From the NCBI GenBank assembly GCA_011524845.1, contig WTJL01000141.1:1-10057 (forward strand): DNA of 10,057 nt, in the 5' to 3' direction. Below the pieces are notes generated by a model that was given only the letters and a program-made list of their open reading frames with translations, did not search any database and was not told where the DNA came from. Positions 1 to 6,330 of this stretch are shown here, one piece after another; within the stretch, counting starts at the first letter, position 1, and every line of letters begins with the position of its first letter. The translations under genes were made by a program, and so were the position numbers. The DNA comes from Flavobacteriales bacterium. Lineage in GTDB: Bacteria; Bacteroidota; Bacteroidia; Flavobacteriales_D; Sanyastnellaceae.

Positions 1-291
1 GGCTTGAAGGAAAAGGTGACCGAGAACGTCACGTATGCCGTGAGGCTGGACTTGTTCAGCAACTACCTCGAGGAACCGGAAGCCGTCGACATTTTTTCTG
101 ACCACGTGTTGACCCTGAAGGTGAACGATTGGTTGTCCACCACGCTGGGGTTGACGTTGATTTACGACAAGGACGTGCAATTGATGTTGCGCGAGCCCGA
201 CCCCGACAATCCGGGCGACGAAGGGGAAATGGGCCCCGGCGTCCAGCTGAAACAAATCCTTGCTGTAGGTTTGTCCCTGAAATTTTCTTGA
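1..291 (+). CDS. DUF3078-type outer membrane protein, C-terminal fragment
   Basis: The frame is open from the first base to TGA at 289-291, so this is the 3' end (96 codons visible) of a gene starting upstream. The TTG at base 4 is an internal codon. The protein shows alternating polar and hydrophobic strands (YAVRLDLFSNYLEEP, LTLKVNDWLSTTLGLTLIYD), an acidic Pro/Gly-rich loop (EPDPDNPGDEGEMGPG), and a final strand ending in Phe-Ser. This is the layout of a beta-barrel C-terminus inserted in the outer membrane. The FSNYLE, VNDWLST and LIYD segments match my memory of the C-terminus of DUF3078 proteins of Bacteroidota, whose function is unknown. fabD begins 4 nt after the stop, so the two are probably co-transcribed. 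The family call is from memory of the pattern; the barrel nature is inferred. Confidence 0.72.
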   Translation, partial: GLKEKVTENVTYAVRLDLFSNYLEEPEAVDIFSDHVLTLKVNDWLSTTLGLTLIYDKDVQLMLREPDPDNPGDEGEMGPGVQLKQILAVGLSLKFS

Positions 292-295
292 ACGC

Positions 296-1186
296 ATGAA
301 AGCATTCGTGTTTCCGGGCCAAGGTGCCCAATTCCCCGGCATGGGGAAAGACCTGTACGACGCCTCTGACAAGGCGCGTGCCCGTTTTGAAGAAGCGAAC
401 GACATCCTCGGATTCGACATCGCCTCCATCATGTTCGACGGCACGGCCGACGAACTCAAGCAAACTGCGGTCACACAACCCGCCATTTTCCTGCACTCCG
501 TCATTCTTGCCGAATGCTTGGGCGACGACTTTCAGCCAGACATGGTTGCGGGCCACAGCCTCGGTGAATTCAGTGCCTTGGTGGCGGCAGGCGCGTTGAG
601 CTTTGCCGACGGCCTTCGTTTGGTGAGTGCACGTGCCAACGCCATGCAGAAGGCCTGTGAACAACAGCCGTCCACCATGGCTGCCGTGCTCGGATTGGAA
701 AACGAAGTGGTCGAGCGCATTTGCAACGACACGGACGGCGTCGTGGTCGCCGCCAATTACAACTGCCCTGGCCAGTTGGTCATTTCCGGTGAAGTTCCTG
801 CCGTGGAAGCGGCGTGTGCGGCATTGAGTGAAGCAGGCGCACGCCGTGCGCTGATGTTGCCTGTGGGTGGTGCGTTCCACAGCCCATTGATGGAACCTGC
901 GCGCGAAGAATTGGCCACGGCCATTGCCGAAGCCGACATTCAAGCACCACGTTGCCCCATCTACCAAAACGTCAGTGCTGAACCCACGAGCGATCCCGAC
1001 TTGATTCGTCAGCAACTCGTGGCCCAGTTGACTGCCCCGGTGCGCTGGACCCAAACCATGCACACCATGATCGCCGATGGCGCCTCAGAGGTGACAGAGG
1101 TTGGTCCCGGCAAGGTGCTGCAGGGCTTGTTCAAGAAAGTCGACCGGGCATTTCCCACGGTGTCTGCCGGCTTGGAGACCGCCTGA
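296..1186 (+). CDS. fabD: Malonyl-CoA:acyl carrier protein transacylase
   Basis: FabD moves the malonyl group from CoA to acyl carrier protein in the cytoplasm, supplying the extender unit for type II fatty acid synthesis. The 296-aa product has the family's usual length. Visible marks are the N-terminal FPGQGAQFPGMG (residues 6-17), the nucleophile elbow GHSLGEF with catalytic Ser88, Arg113 in SARANAMQ (binds the malonyl carboxylate in the family), the catalytic His195 in GAFHSP, and the C-terminal VGPGKVLQGL. The ATG at 296 lies 4 nt after the previous stop, and the FPGQG motif follows at once, so the start is secure. There is no Shine-Dalgarno sequence and no -7 motif in front, which fits an internal operon position. 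Other fab genes are not in the window. A strong hairpin terminator follows 25 nt after the stop. Confidence 0.97.
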   Translation: MKAFVFPGQGAQFPGMGKDLYDASDKARARFEEANDILGFDIASIMFDGTADELKQTAVTQPAIFLHSVILAECLGDDFQPDMVAGHSLGEFSALVAAGALSFADGLRLVSARANAMQKACEQQPSTMAAVLGLENEVVERICNDTDGVVVAANYNCPGQLVISGEVPAVEAACAALSEAGARRALMLPVGGAFHSPLMEPAREELATAIAEADIQAPRCPIYQNVSAEPTSDPDLIRQQLVAQLTAPVRWTQTMHTMIADGASEVTEVGPGKVLQGLFKKVDRAFPTVSAGLETA

Positions 1187-1211
1187 CACCTCTTTCATTG
1201 AACCAACACCA

Positions 1212-1241
1212 AAAAAGGCCACCCTCGCGGGTGGCCTTTTT
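1212..1241. terminator. Bidirectional intrinsic terminator between converging genes
   Basis: An 8-bp GC-rich stem (ggccaccc at 1217-1224 with gggtggcc at 1229-1236) surrounds the tetraloop tcgc. It is extended by five A (1212-1216) facing five T (1237-1241). Because the A and T tracts are symmetric, the hairpin is followed by a U-tract in either direction. It can end the fabD transcript on the + strand and that of the coiled-coil gene (stop at 1270) on the - strand. Confidence 0.92.
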
Positions 1242-1269
1242 CGTTCGTTGTGAATCGAAGTGGAGGGGG

Positions 1270-1494
1270 TTAGGAAGACGCTTCCTCCCCTACTTGGGTT
1301 GCGTAGGCAAAGAGGTTGGACACTTCATGCTCTGCTGCATGAAGGGCCTCCCGAAGCGCTCGATTCTCAGAACGAAGGTCGTCGTTGCGCTGCTGGGTGC
1401 GCGCCAACTCGGCCTTCAACCGAAGGAATTCACCCATCACCGCTTTGCGCTCTGCAAGGGCTTCGTGAAGTTGTTTTTCGAGCAATGCTTCCAT
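1270..1494 (-). CDS. Small coiled-coil protein, 74 aa
   Basis: I do not recognise a named family. The 74 residues are mostly charged amino acids with regularly spaced Leu (LLEKQLHEALAE, FLRLKAELART, LRSENRALREAL), typical of one long parallel coiled coil over about residues 3-60. A short non-helical tail ends in EEASS. There is no signal peptide or membrane segment, so it is probably cytoplasmic. It resembles in build the short ZapB-like or leucine-zipper proteins of the cell-division and nucleoid world, but no residue proves this. Support that it is real: a promoter-like TATCTTTC ends 5 nt before the ATG, a terminator follows 28 nt after the TAA, and it sits in the same direction 54 nt downstream of the MFS gene. 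ORFs on the opposite strand here lack such signals. Confidence 0.72.
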   Translation of the reverse strand: MEALLEKQLHEALAERKAVMGEFLRLKAELARTQQRNDDLRSENRALREALHAAEHEVSNLFAYATQVGEEASS

Positions 1495-1499
1495 GTCGT

Positions 1500-1507
1500 G
1501 AAAGATA
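1500..1507 (-). promoter_or_regulatory. Putative -7 promoter element (TATCTTTC)
   Basis: Reads TATCTTTC on the - strand, 5 nt before the ATG at 1494. It fits the Bacteroidota -7 pattern TAnnTTTG except for the last base. The same element at the same distance occurs before four other genes in the window. No clear TTG-type -33 box is visible. If used, transcription would begin at or next to the start codon. Confidence 0.5.
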
Positions 1508-1548
1508 GCGCCGAAGGAGCGTGACCGCCGCGAGCCTAGACGGAGTTA

Positions 1549-2745
1549 TCAACCAGCGAAGCCCCCCTTTTTGTGAACGCGCCGCCACCAGGCCAAGAAC
1601 ACAAATCCTGCAACGCCAAAGAAGGCACACCCCCCGTACAAGCGGAGCAACACCTCAGGGTCCGCAGCGTACCACGACCCCGAGAAAAACGCTCCTGCAC
1701 CGATGCCGACTTCCAGCGACATCAACATGGTGCTCAAGGCGGTGGCCGAGCGTCCCTCAGGTGCCAAATCAATGGTCCATGCAAAGATGGCAGGCATGTT
1801 GATCCCAATGGAAAAGCCGTACACCACCCCCGCAACGAGCAAGATGGTCACAGACGTGGCCGCGGAAAACAGGGTCATGCCAATCGCCAACAACACGGCC
1901 CCCAGCATGAGCAATTCCACACGGCCGTATCGGTCCGACGCCTTTCCAGCGACCAGCCGAGCGCCAATCGACGCGGCCACGACAACGGTGTTGAAGGAGC
2001 CCTTGTATTTGAAACCCAAGTCCGCCACCAAATCAGGTGTCACTGTCAAAAACGTGCCAAAGGCGATGGCCACCGGCAACAAAAAAACCGACGACGGCCA
2101 CGCGCTTGGCTCCACCGTCCCTCCTTCCAACACATTCAAATCTTGCCACTCCGGTTTGCGTGCGCCACGCAAGGTCTCAGGCAGCAAGGTGGTCATGGCG
2201 TAGGCGGCCACACCCAACGCACTGCTCGCCAAAAACATGGCGTCGTAACCGAACTCCACGGCCAGCCAACTGCCCAACGCTGGACCGAGCGCCATGCCCG
2301 CGTTTCCAGCCACGCCGAGGTAACCAAACGCCTCTCCCCTTCGATCGGGCGGCGCCAAATCCGTCAAAAACGCACTTGTTCCAGTCGGTCGAAATCCCGT
2401 GGACAAGCCGTGGAGCAACCGGACGATGAGGAATCCTGTGACCGCCATGGCCACACTTTCCATGCGGGCCACCCCGATGTACGCGAACCCTGCAAGCGCA
2501 GTCACTGCCGTGCCAAACAACATCACGGGCTTGCGTCCTGCACGGTCTGCCACGCGCCCTGCCACAAAGCGGCTCACAAACGCGCCGATGGTGAACAGCG
2601 CCACGATCCACCCGATCAAATGGTGGGCCCCCATGTTGGACAGGTAGCCGGGCAACTCGGGAAGAAGCATGCCGAAGCTCGCCATGAACAGCACGGTTCC
2701 CGTGCAGAGGAGCCAAAACGTCGGGGTAAAGAGGGGCGCGTTCAA
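1549..2745 (-). CDS. MFS transporter, 12 TM, probable drug or metabolite exporter
   Basis: The 398-aa protein is a Major Facilitator Superfamily carrier of the inner membrane, most likely a proton-driven exporter; the substrate cannot be told. It is hydrophobic throughout with about 12 segments and no signal peptide. Motif A is seen after TM2 (GRVADRAGRK, residues 63-72) and again in the C-terminal half (GKASDRYGR, 267-275), showing the two six-helix halves. A motif B-like RLLHGLSTGFRPTG (109-122) and a Gly-rich motif C-like stretch (about 141-158) are present; motif C favours an exporter. The tail is basic (WWRRVHKKGG). The start is TTG: an in-frame TGA lies 13 codons upstream with no ATG or GTG between, the next ATG is inside TM1, and a TACCTTCG element ends 5 nt before the TTG. 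It is divergent from the repeat-protein gene at 2788. Confidence 0.9.
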   Translation of the reverse strand: MNAPLFTPTFWLLCTGTVLFMASFGMLLPELPGYLSNMGAHHLIGWIVALFTIGAFVSRFVAGRVADRAGRKPVMLFGTAVTALAGFAYIGVARMESVAMAVTGFLIVRLLHGLSTGFRPTGTSAFLTDLAPPDRRGEAFGYLGVAGNAGMALGPALGSWLAVEFGYDAMFLASSALGVAAYAMTTLLPETLRGARKPEWQDLNVLEGGTVEPSAWPSSVFLLPVAIAFGTFLTVTPDLVADLGFKYKGSFNTVVVAASIGARLVAGKASDRYGRVELLMLGAVLLAIGMTLFSAATSVTILLVAGVVYGFSIGINMPAIFAWTIDLAPEGRSATALSTMLMSLEVGIGAGAFFSGSWYAADPEVLLRLYGGCAFFGVAGFVFLAWWRRVHKKGGFAG

Positions 2746-2750
2746 GACCG

Positions 2751-2758
2751 CGAAGGTA
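2751..2758 (-). promoter_or_regulatory. Putative -7 promoter element of the MFS gene (TACCTTCG)
   Basis: Reads TACCTTCG on the - strand, 5 nt before the TTG start at 2745. It is identical to the element before the DUF3127 gene at 6299-6306. Its distance to TTG matches the distance to ATG in other genes and supports the unusual start codon. Only 17 nt separate it from the oppositely directed element at 2776. Confidence 0.55.
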
Positions 2759-2775
2759 GTCCGCGATGCGCTCCC

Positions 2776-2783
2776 TACCTTTC
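2776..2783 (+). promoter_or_regulatory. Putative -7 promoter element of the repeat-protein gene (TACCTTTC)
   Basis: Reads TACCTTTC on the + strand, 4 nt before the ATG at 2788. It faces away from the MFS element at 2751-2758. No obvious TTG-type -33 box lies about 20 nt upstream, because that space holds the opposing element. Confidence 0.52.
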
Positions 2784-2787
2784 ACCC

Positions 2788-3201
2788 ATGGCACGACAGT
2801 ACCCCCTCAAAGTCTTGATCGCATGGGGCGAGGCCATTTCTGGCAACGCAGAACTGCGGGACTGGCTTTTGAGCCACGGATATCCGGAATTGGGACTGTT
2901 TGTTCACGCCATGCACAACCAAGCTTCGGCACGAGAATGGCTCCTCAACGAAGGCTTTCCAGAGTTGATGGCACTGTGCGGCGGAGCCGAAGGCGATGCC
3001 CGCGCGGTTCAATGGTTGCGCAACCACAACCACCCCGTGCTCGCCCAAATGGCCCTCGCCGCCGACAACGACGACGACGCCATGCGTGACTTACTGGAGC
3101 AAAACGATCGGATTTGGGCCAACCTCGCCCTGAAAATTCGCTCCATCAAAAACGGCATCGAAGAGCGCCACAACGACTGGCACAGCTTCAACCGGGATTG
3201 A
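2788..3201 (+). CDS. Hypothetical protein of four 25-residue helical repeats, 137 aa
   Basis: The function is unknown; I recall similar uncharacterised proteins in Bacteroidota. The sequence is largely four tandem 25-residue units (about residues 20-119). Key positions recur exactly: Trp26, Trp51, Trp76 and Leu102 follow or end an R-[DE]-W/L step; Pro33, Pro58 and Pro83 begin PEL, PEL and PVL; the fourth unit has RIW at 108-110. Each unit can form a helix pair, so the protein should be a small solenoid of the HEAT, TPR or ankyrin type, a build usually used to bind a protein partner. A basic and acidic tail (about 118-137) follows. There is no signal peptide or TM segment. The start is the ATG at 2788, 4 nt after a promoter-like element; a long upstream extension of this frame is only the antisense of the MFS gene. 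It converges on the M16 gene with a 4-nt gap. Confidence 0.82.
   Translation: MARQYPLKVLIAWGEAISGNAELRDWLLSHGYPELGLFVHAMHNQASAREWLLNEGFPELMALCGGAEGDARAVQWLRNHNHPVLAQMALAADNDDDAMRDLLEQNDRIWANLALKIRSIKNGIEERHNDWHSFNRD
2845..3144 (+). repeat. Four tandem 75-nt coding repeats (25 aa each)
   Basis: Protein-level tandem repeat inside the 137-aa gene, in units of about residues 20-44, 45-69, 70-94 and 95-119. Units 1 and 2 are closest (LRDWLLSHGYPEL against AREWLLNEGFPEL). Unit 3 has VQWLRNHNHPVL, and unit 4 is degenerate (MRDLLEQNDRIW). The period is exactly 25 with no insertion. The DNA has diverged, so this is an old duplication held at protein level. Confidence 0.75.
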
Positions 3202-3205
3202 CGGC

Positions 3206-4462
3206 TCAGCCGGCGTCGGGCGTGGTGAAGGTCAAGCTGCTGAGGGCGTCTTCACCGAGCCATGCGTTCGCCACGTCCAACAAATCTTGAGCGGTCAACG
3301 CATCGATGGCGTTCACGAGGGACGCCAAGGTCTCGACGCGGTTGTACATAAGGTAGGTCTTGGCCAACCCAGACAGCACCGTGGCGCCGTGTTCATGGCC
3401 CAAGGCAATCTGCCCAAGGAGTTGTTGTTTGGCGTCGTGAAGCTGACGCGTTCCAAGCGCTTTGGTTCGAATGGTCTGCAGCTCTTTCCGGACCAACCGC
3501 TCCACCTTTTTGTGAAAGCGTGCGTCCGTGCCAAAATACACGTTGAACACGCCGGCATCTTGGTAGACAGTGTGGTTGGCTTCGATGTGGTACGCCATGC
3601 CATGCTTCTCCCGGATGTTGAGGTTCAACCGACAGTTCATGGCAGGCCCACCGAGCAAATTGGCCACCACCGTCATGGCCAGCTTGTCCTTGGAGTCGCC
3701 CCCCGGGGCAAGACAACCGGTGAGGTGATGCACTTGATGGATGCCCTTGGGCTCCACAAGGTGAAACGGAGCGACGCTTTGGGGGGCGCGACGTGACGTC
3801 TGTGTGCCGCCTGACGCCACCGACGGCACCGACACGTCGCCGTAGTGTTTTTCAGCCCACGACAAGACCTGGTCCCACGTCACGGACCCCACCACGCCCA
3901 ACACCATGTTGTCAGGGCGGTAATGCCGCGCCACAAAGGACTTGACCTGCGCTTGCGTCAAGGTCTTGACCCGCTCGGCTTGGCCCAATATGGGGGCCGC
4001 CAAAGCATGGCCACGAAACAGCCCCGCCTCGAACGATTCAAAAATGACATCGCCCGGCTGGTCTTGAACGCCTGCGATTTCGTCCAGAATGACGTCCCGT
4101 TCCTTGTCGAGTTCTCCCGCCGGAAACGTGCTCCGAAACGCGATGTCCGAGAGCAACTCGAGCGCACGCTCGGTGTCCTTGGCGCGCTGAGACGACGTGA
4201 TCCACGTGTCTTCTTTGGTCGTGTAGGCGTTGATTTCGCCCCCCACCGATTCCATGCGGTTGAGGATGTGAAACGCCTTCCGCTTCACCGTCCCTTTGAA
4301 CAACACATGTTCAATGAAATGGGCCAAACCCGCTTCATCGGCCCCTTCGTCGCGGGTCCCGGCGTTGACCACCAGCGCGCAGTGTGTCACCGCACGGGGC
4401 ATCCAGGCATGAATGACGCGAAGCCCGTTGGGGAGAACGTGGGTTTGGAATTCAGGGTTCAC
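3206..4462 (-). CDS. M16 family zinc metallopeptidase (insulinase/processing peptidase type)
   Basis: The 418-aa protein is a single M16B-size peptidase (about 400-440 aa is usual), which cleaves peptides in a closed chamber, often as a dimer. The inverted zinc motif HFIEH is at residues 48-52 (His48, His52 ligands, Glu51 catalytic base), and the third ligand Glu128 lies 77 residues on in ERDVILDEI (121-129). Thus it should be active, unlike the inactive partner subunits of the family. The N-terminal THVLPNGLRVI is typical. No signal peptide is seen, so a cytoplasmic place is inferred. The start is GTG at 4462: the atoE stop lies in the same frame 9 codons upstream, with no ATG or GTG between. 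It follows atoE by 27 nt and probably shares its transcript, though a degenerate promoter-like GACCTTTG ends 4 nt before the GTG. The substrate is unknown. Confidence 0.94.
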   Translation of the reverse strand: MNPEFQTHVLPNGLRVIHAWMPRAVTHCALVVNAGTRDEGADEAGLAHFIEHVLFKGTVKRKAFHILNRMESVGGEINAYTTKEDTWITSSQRAKDTERALELLSDIAFRSTFPAGELDKERDVILDEIAGVQDQPGDVIFESFEAGLFRGHALAAPILGQAERVKTLTQAQVKSFVARHYRPDNMVLGVVGSVTWDQVLSWAEKHYGDVSVPSVASGGTQTSRRAPQSVAPFHLVEPKGIHQVHHLTGCLAPGGDSKDKLAMTVVANLLGGPAMNCRLNLNIREKHGMAYHIEANHTVYQDAGVFNVYFGTDARFHKKVERLVRKELQTIRTKALGTRQLHDAKQQLLGQIALGHEHGATVLSGLAKTYLMYNRVETLASLVNAIDALTAQDLLDVANAWLGEDALSSLTFTTPDAG

Positions 4463-4466
4463 GGCG

Positions 4467-4474
4467 CAAAGGTC
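4467..4474 (-). promoter_or_regulatory. Weak -7-like element before the M16 gene (GACCTTTG)
   Basis: Reads GACCTTTG on the - strand, 4 nt before the GTG at 4462. It has the spacing and the ACCTTTG core of the other elements but G instead of the first T. It lies in the 27-nt gap after atoE. It could be a secondary internal promoter or chance. Confidence 0.25.
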
Positions 4475-4489
4475 GTGCGCAATCCCGTC

Positions 4490-5905
4490 TCAGGCCCAAG
4501 TGGACAAAAAGGCCAACATGACCGTCCCTGCCACCACCATCACAAGCAGGGTGTACGGGAGGATGTCACGTGCAGACAGCCCCGTGATGCCCAAGAGCGG
4601 AAGCGCCCAAAACGGCTGCAGCATGTTGGTCAACTCGTCCCCAAACGCCATGGCCATGATGCCGCGTTCGAAGGGCACCCCCAGGGCATGGCACGCTTCC
4701 AAGACCAGCGGTCCTTGCACGGCCCACTGTCCTCCCCCACTTGGCACAAACACATTCAACACGCCCGATGACACAAACAGCGCCTCGGGCAACCAAGACG
4801 CCGACGTGGCGCCCACCAACGATTCGGCTAGCCATGCGCCCAACCCAGTGCCCGACACCATGCCCATGATCCCGAAATACAGCGGAAACTGCACCAAGAT
4901 GCCAGACGCCCCTGAAATGGCGTCGTCCAATGCGTTCAGCAATCCTTTCACCTGTCCATGGGCCACCAATGCCGCGCCCAGCAACACCATGTTGATCCAG
5001 TCCGGCGTCACAAACGCCAATTGGGTCCATGGCCCTGACTGGGACGCCCACAACACAGCCCCTGCCAAACACGCCACGCCCAACACGTAAGGCACGGCGC
5101 GACCTGCGTCCAACCGCTCTGCGAATCCGTCGACGGTCGCTTTCCTCGACGGAGCGCGTTCCGGTGCCTGAGCAGGAAGAACGTTGCCTGAGGACACCAC
5201 AAGGCGCCTTCCCAACCACACAAACGTCAACACCACCGCCACCATCACTGCTCCGGTCACCACTTGGCTCCAACCGGTGAGGGCGGTGTCGCTCAGGGTC
5301 AAGGCGTCGGGCAGATCCCCCGCCCATGAAGCCTGAGGCACCAGAGACGCCAAATGACCGGACTCGGCCACCTTCAGAGGTGCGGATCCCCCCAACCCAC
5401 CATGCCACACCAAAAGGCCGGTGTATCCCGCAGCGCCCAACACACCGAGGGGCACTGTCGAAAGCGGAGACTCAGGACCTTCTCGCCGACGACGGTCCAT
5501 CACACCACGAACCAAGATGGCCCCTGCGATCAATCCAAGTCCCCAATTCAGCCATCCCGTCAGCATGCTCAACAACGCCACCTTGGCCGGCGCGTGGGCA
5601 GGGGTTTTCACGATCCAGTGGATGGCTTGACGCAGTGCACTCAGCACAGGTGGAGCGAGGGCAAGCACGTGCCCCAGCACCAGCATGAACATCGCTTGAA
5701 ACCCGAAGCGGATCAGGCCAGGATTCCAGAGCCCTTGCGTCCAGGCGTCCGCAACTTCCGTCACTGAAGCTTGGCGCAGCGCGAGGAGTGCGGCCAACAA
5801 GGTCAGCAGCACCGCAATCGAAAAGGGACTTGGCAACCAACGCTGAAACCCTTGGGCATACGCGTCAAGCGCACGTTCCAAGCGGCTGGTCGGGTCGGCG
5901 GCCAT
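4490..5905 (-). CDS. atoE: AtoE-type short-chain fatty acid transporter
   Basis: A multi-pass inner-membrane carrier of 471 aa, a little longer than E. coli AtoE (about 440). The family imports short-chain fatty acids such as acetoacetate or butyrate, probably with protons. Family marks are the N-terminal YAQGFQRWLPSPFSIAVLL (residues 16-34), GFQAMFMLVLGHVLALAPP (68-86), the signature PSGGGQW (388-394) in a re-entrant-like segment, and MAFGDELTNMLQPFW (419-433). The extra length is a hydrophilic Arg-rich stretch (PERAPSRKA) in the middle. The ATG at 5905 is 8 nt after the DUF3127 stop, so it is an operon gene. No ato-type CoA transferase or thiolase genes are adjacent; the imported acids could feed acyl-CoA oxidation, whose electrons ETF (etfBA, same strand) would collect. 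That link is inference. Confidence 0.92.
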   Translation of the reverse strand: MAADPTSRLERALDAYAQGFQRWLPSPFSIAVLLTLLAALLALRQASVTEVADAWTQGLWNPGLIRFGFQAMFMLVLGHVLALAPPVLSALRQAIHWIVKTPAHAPAKVALLSMLTGWLNWGLGLIAGAILVRGVMDRRRREGPESPLSTVPLGVLGAAGYTGLLVWHGGLGGSAPLKVAESGHLASLVPQASWAGDLPDALTLSDTALTGWSQVVTGAVMVAVVLTFVWLGRRLVVSSGNVLPAQAPERAPSRKATVDGFAERLDAGRAVPYVLGVACLAGAVLWASQSGPWTQLAFVTPDWINMVLLGAALVAHGQVKGLLNALDDAISGASGILVQFPLYFGIMGMVSGTGLGAWLAESLVGATSASWLPEALFVSSGVLNVFVPSGGGQWAVQGPLVLEACHALGVPFERGIMAMAFGDELTNMLQPFWALPLLGITGLSARDILPYTLLVMVVAGTVMLAFLSTWA

Positions 5906-5913
5906 GCGCCGAA

Positions 5914-6294
5914 TCAGAAGGGCAGGTCGTCGTCGTCCGCGGGTGCCGCAGCGGGCATGGGCGGAACCGGAGGCATGGGGGCTGCACTCACCGCAGCGGG
6001 TTGTTGGCCGGCTTCAGCACCTCCAGCTTGGTCGCCGCGCTCGATGCGCCACGCGTTCAAGTCCACGTAGTACTGACCGTTGTACTCACGGCCACGGAGG
6101 TCAAATTTCACGTTCACCACGTCGCCCTCAGCGTACTGACCCAGTTGTTCCGACTTTTCCTTGAGCGCCGAGAACTTGATGTCCTGGGGGTACTGCTCCA
6201 TGGTCGTCACGACGAAGTCGCGCTTGTAGAATCCACTTGGAAAATCTTGCTGGTCAAACAGCTTCTTGAGGGTGCCTTTCACTTCAAATGCCAT
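5914..6294 (-). CDS. DUF3127 protein, OB-fold-like with SSB-type acidic tail
   Basis: This 126-aa protein belongs to the DUF3127 family of Bacteroidota and some phages, with no established function. Residues 1-87 form a beta-rich domain (FEVKGTLKKLF, YKRDFVVTT, VVNVKFDLRGREYNGQYYVDLNAWRIER) that reads like an OB fold. Residues 88-119 are a disordered Ala/Pro/Gly/Gln linker. The last seven residues are DDDDLPF. This three-part build copies bacterial SSB, whose DDDIPF tip docks repair and replication proteins. A role in single-strand DNA or RNA binding is therefore inferred, not proven; it is shorter than normal SSB (about 150-180 aa) and is not the usual Ssb sequence. The ATG at 6294 lies 4 nt after TACCTTCG, so it likely opens the operon DUF3127-atoE-M16. 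Confidence 0.9.
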   Translation of the reverse strand: MAFEVKGTLKKLFDQQDFPSGFYKRDFVVTTMEQYPQDIKFSALKEKSEQLGQYAEGDVVNVKFDLRGREYNGQYYVDLNAWRIERGDQAGGAEAGQQPAAVSAAPMPPVPPMPAAAPADDDDLPF

Positions 6295-6298
6295 GAAA

Positions 6299-6306
6299 CG
6301 AAGGTA
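6299..6306 (-). promoter_or_regulatory. Putative -7 promoter element of the DUF3127 operon (TACCTTCG)
   Basis: Reads TACCTTCG on the - strand and ends 4 nt before the ATG at 6294. It lies in the 36-nt gap after the flavin reductase gene. That gap has an A-rich run but no convincing terminator hairpin (only a 4-bp aggc/gcct pair). It is identical to the MFS element. Confidence 0.55.
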
Positions 6307-6330
6307 GGCTTTGGGCCTCTTTTTTCCGCG

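Noticed and set aside
56..1063. 335-codon - strand frame opposite fabD
   Set aside because: fabD has all catalytic residues on the + strand; the opposite frame shows no family features and extends across the DUF3078 gene boundary.
1198..1524. + strand frame of 108 codons opposite the coiled-coil gene
   Set aside because: It begins inside the region of the fabD terminator hairpin and has no promoter-like element. The - strand frame has regular heptads and flanking signals.
1573..2787. Long + strand frame that runs into the 137-aa repeat protein as an N-terminal extension
   Set aside because: This part is the antisense of the MFS transporter and looks like low-complexity basic sequence. A promoter-like element and ATG at 2776-2790 mark the true start.
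3845..4771. 308-codon + strand frame opposite the M16 and atoE genes
   Set aside because: It crosses the boundary of two well-supported - strand genes and has no recognisable domain.
6295..6330. Possible terminator between the flavin reductase and DUF3127 genes
   Set aside because: Only a 4-bp stem (aggc/gcct) is present, with the A-run on the upstream side for the - strand, so it is not a functional intrinsic terminator by eye.
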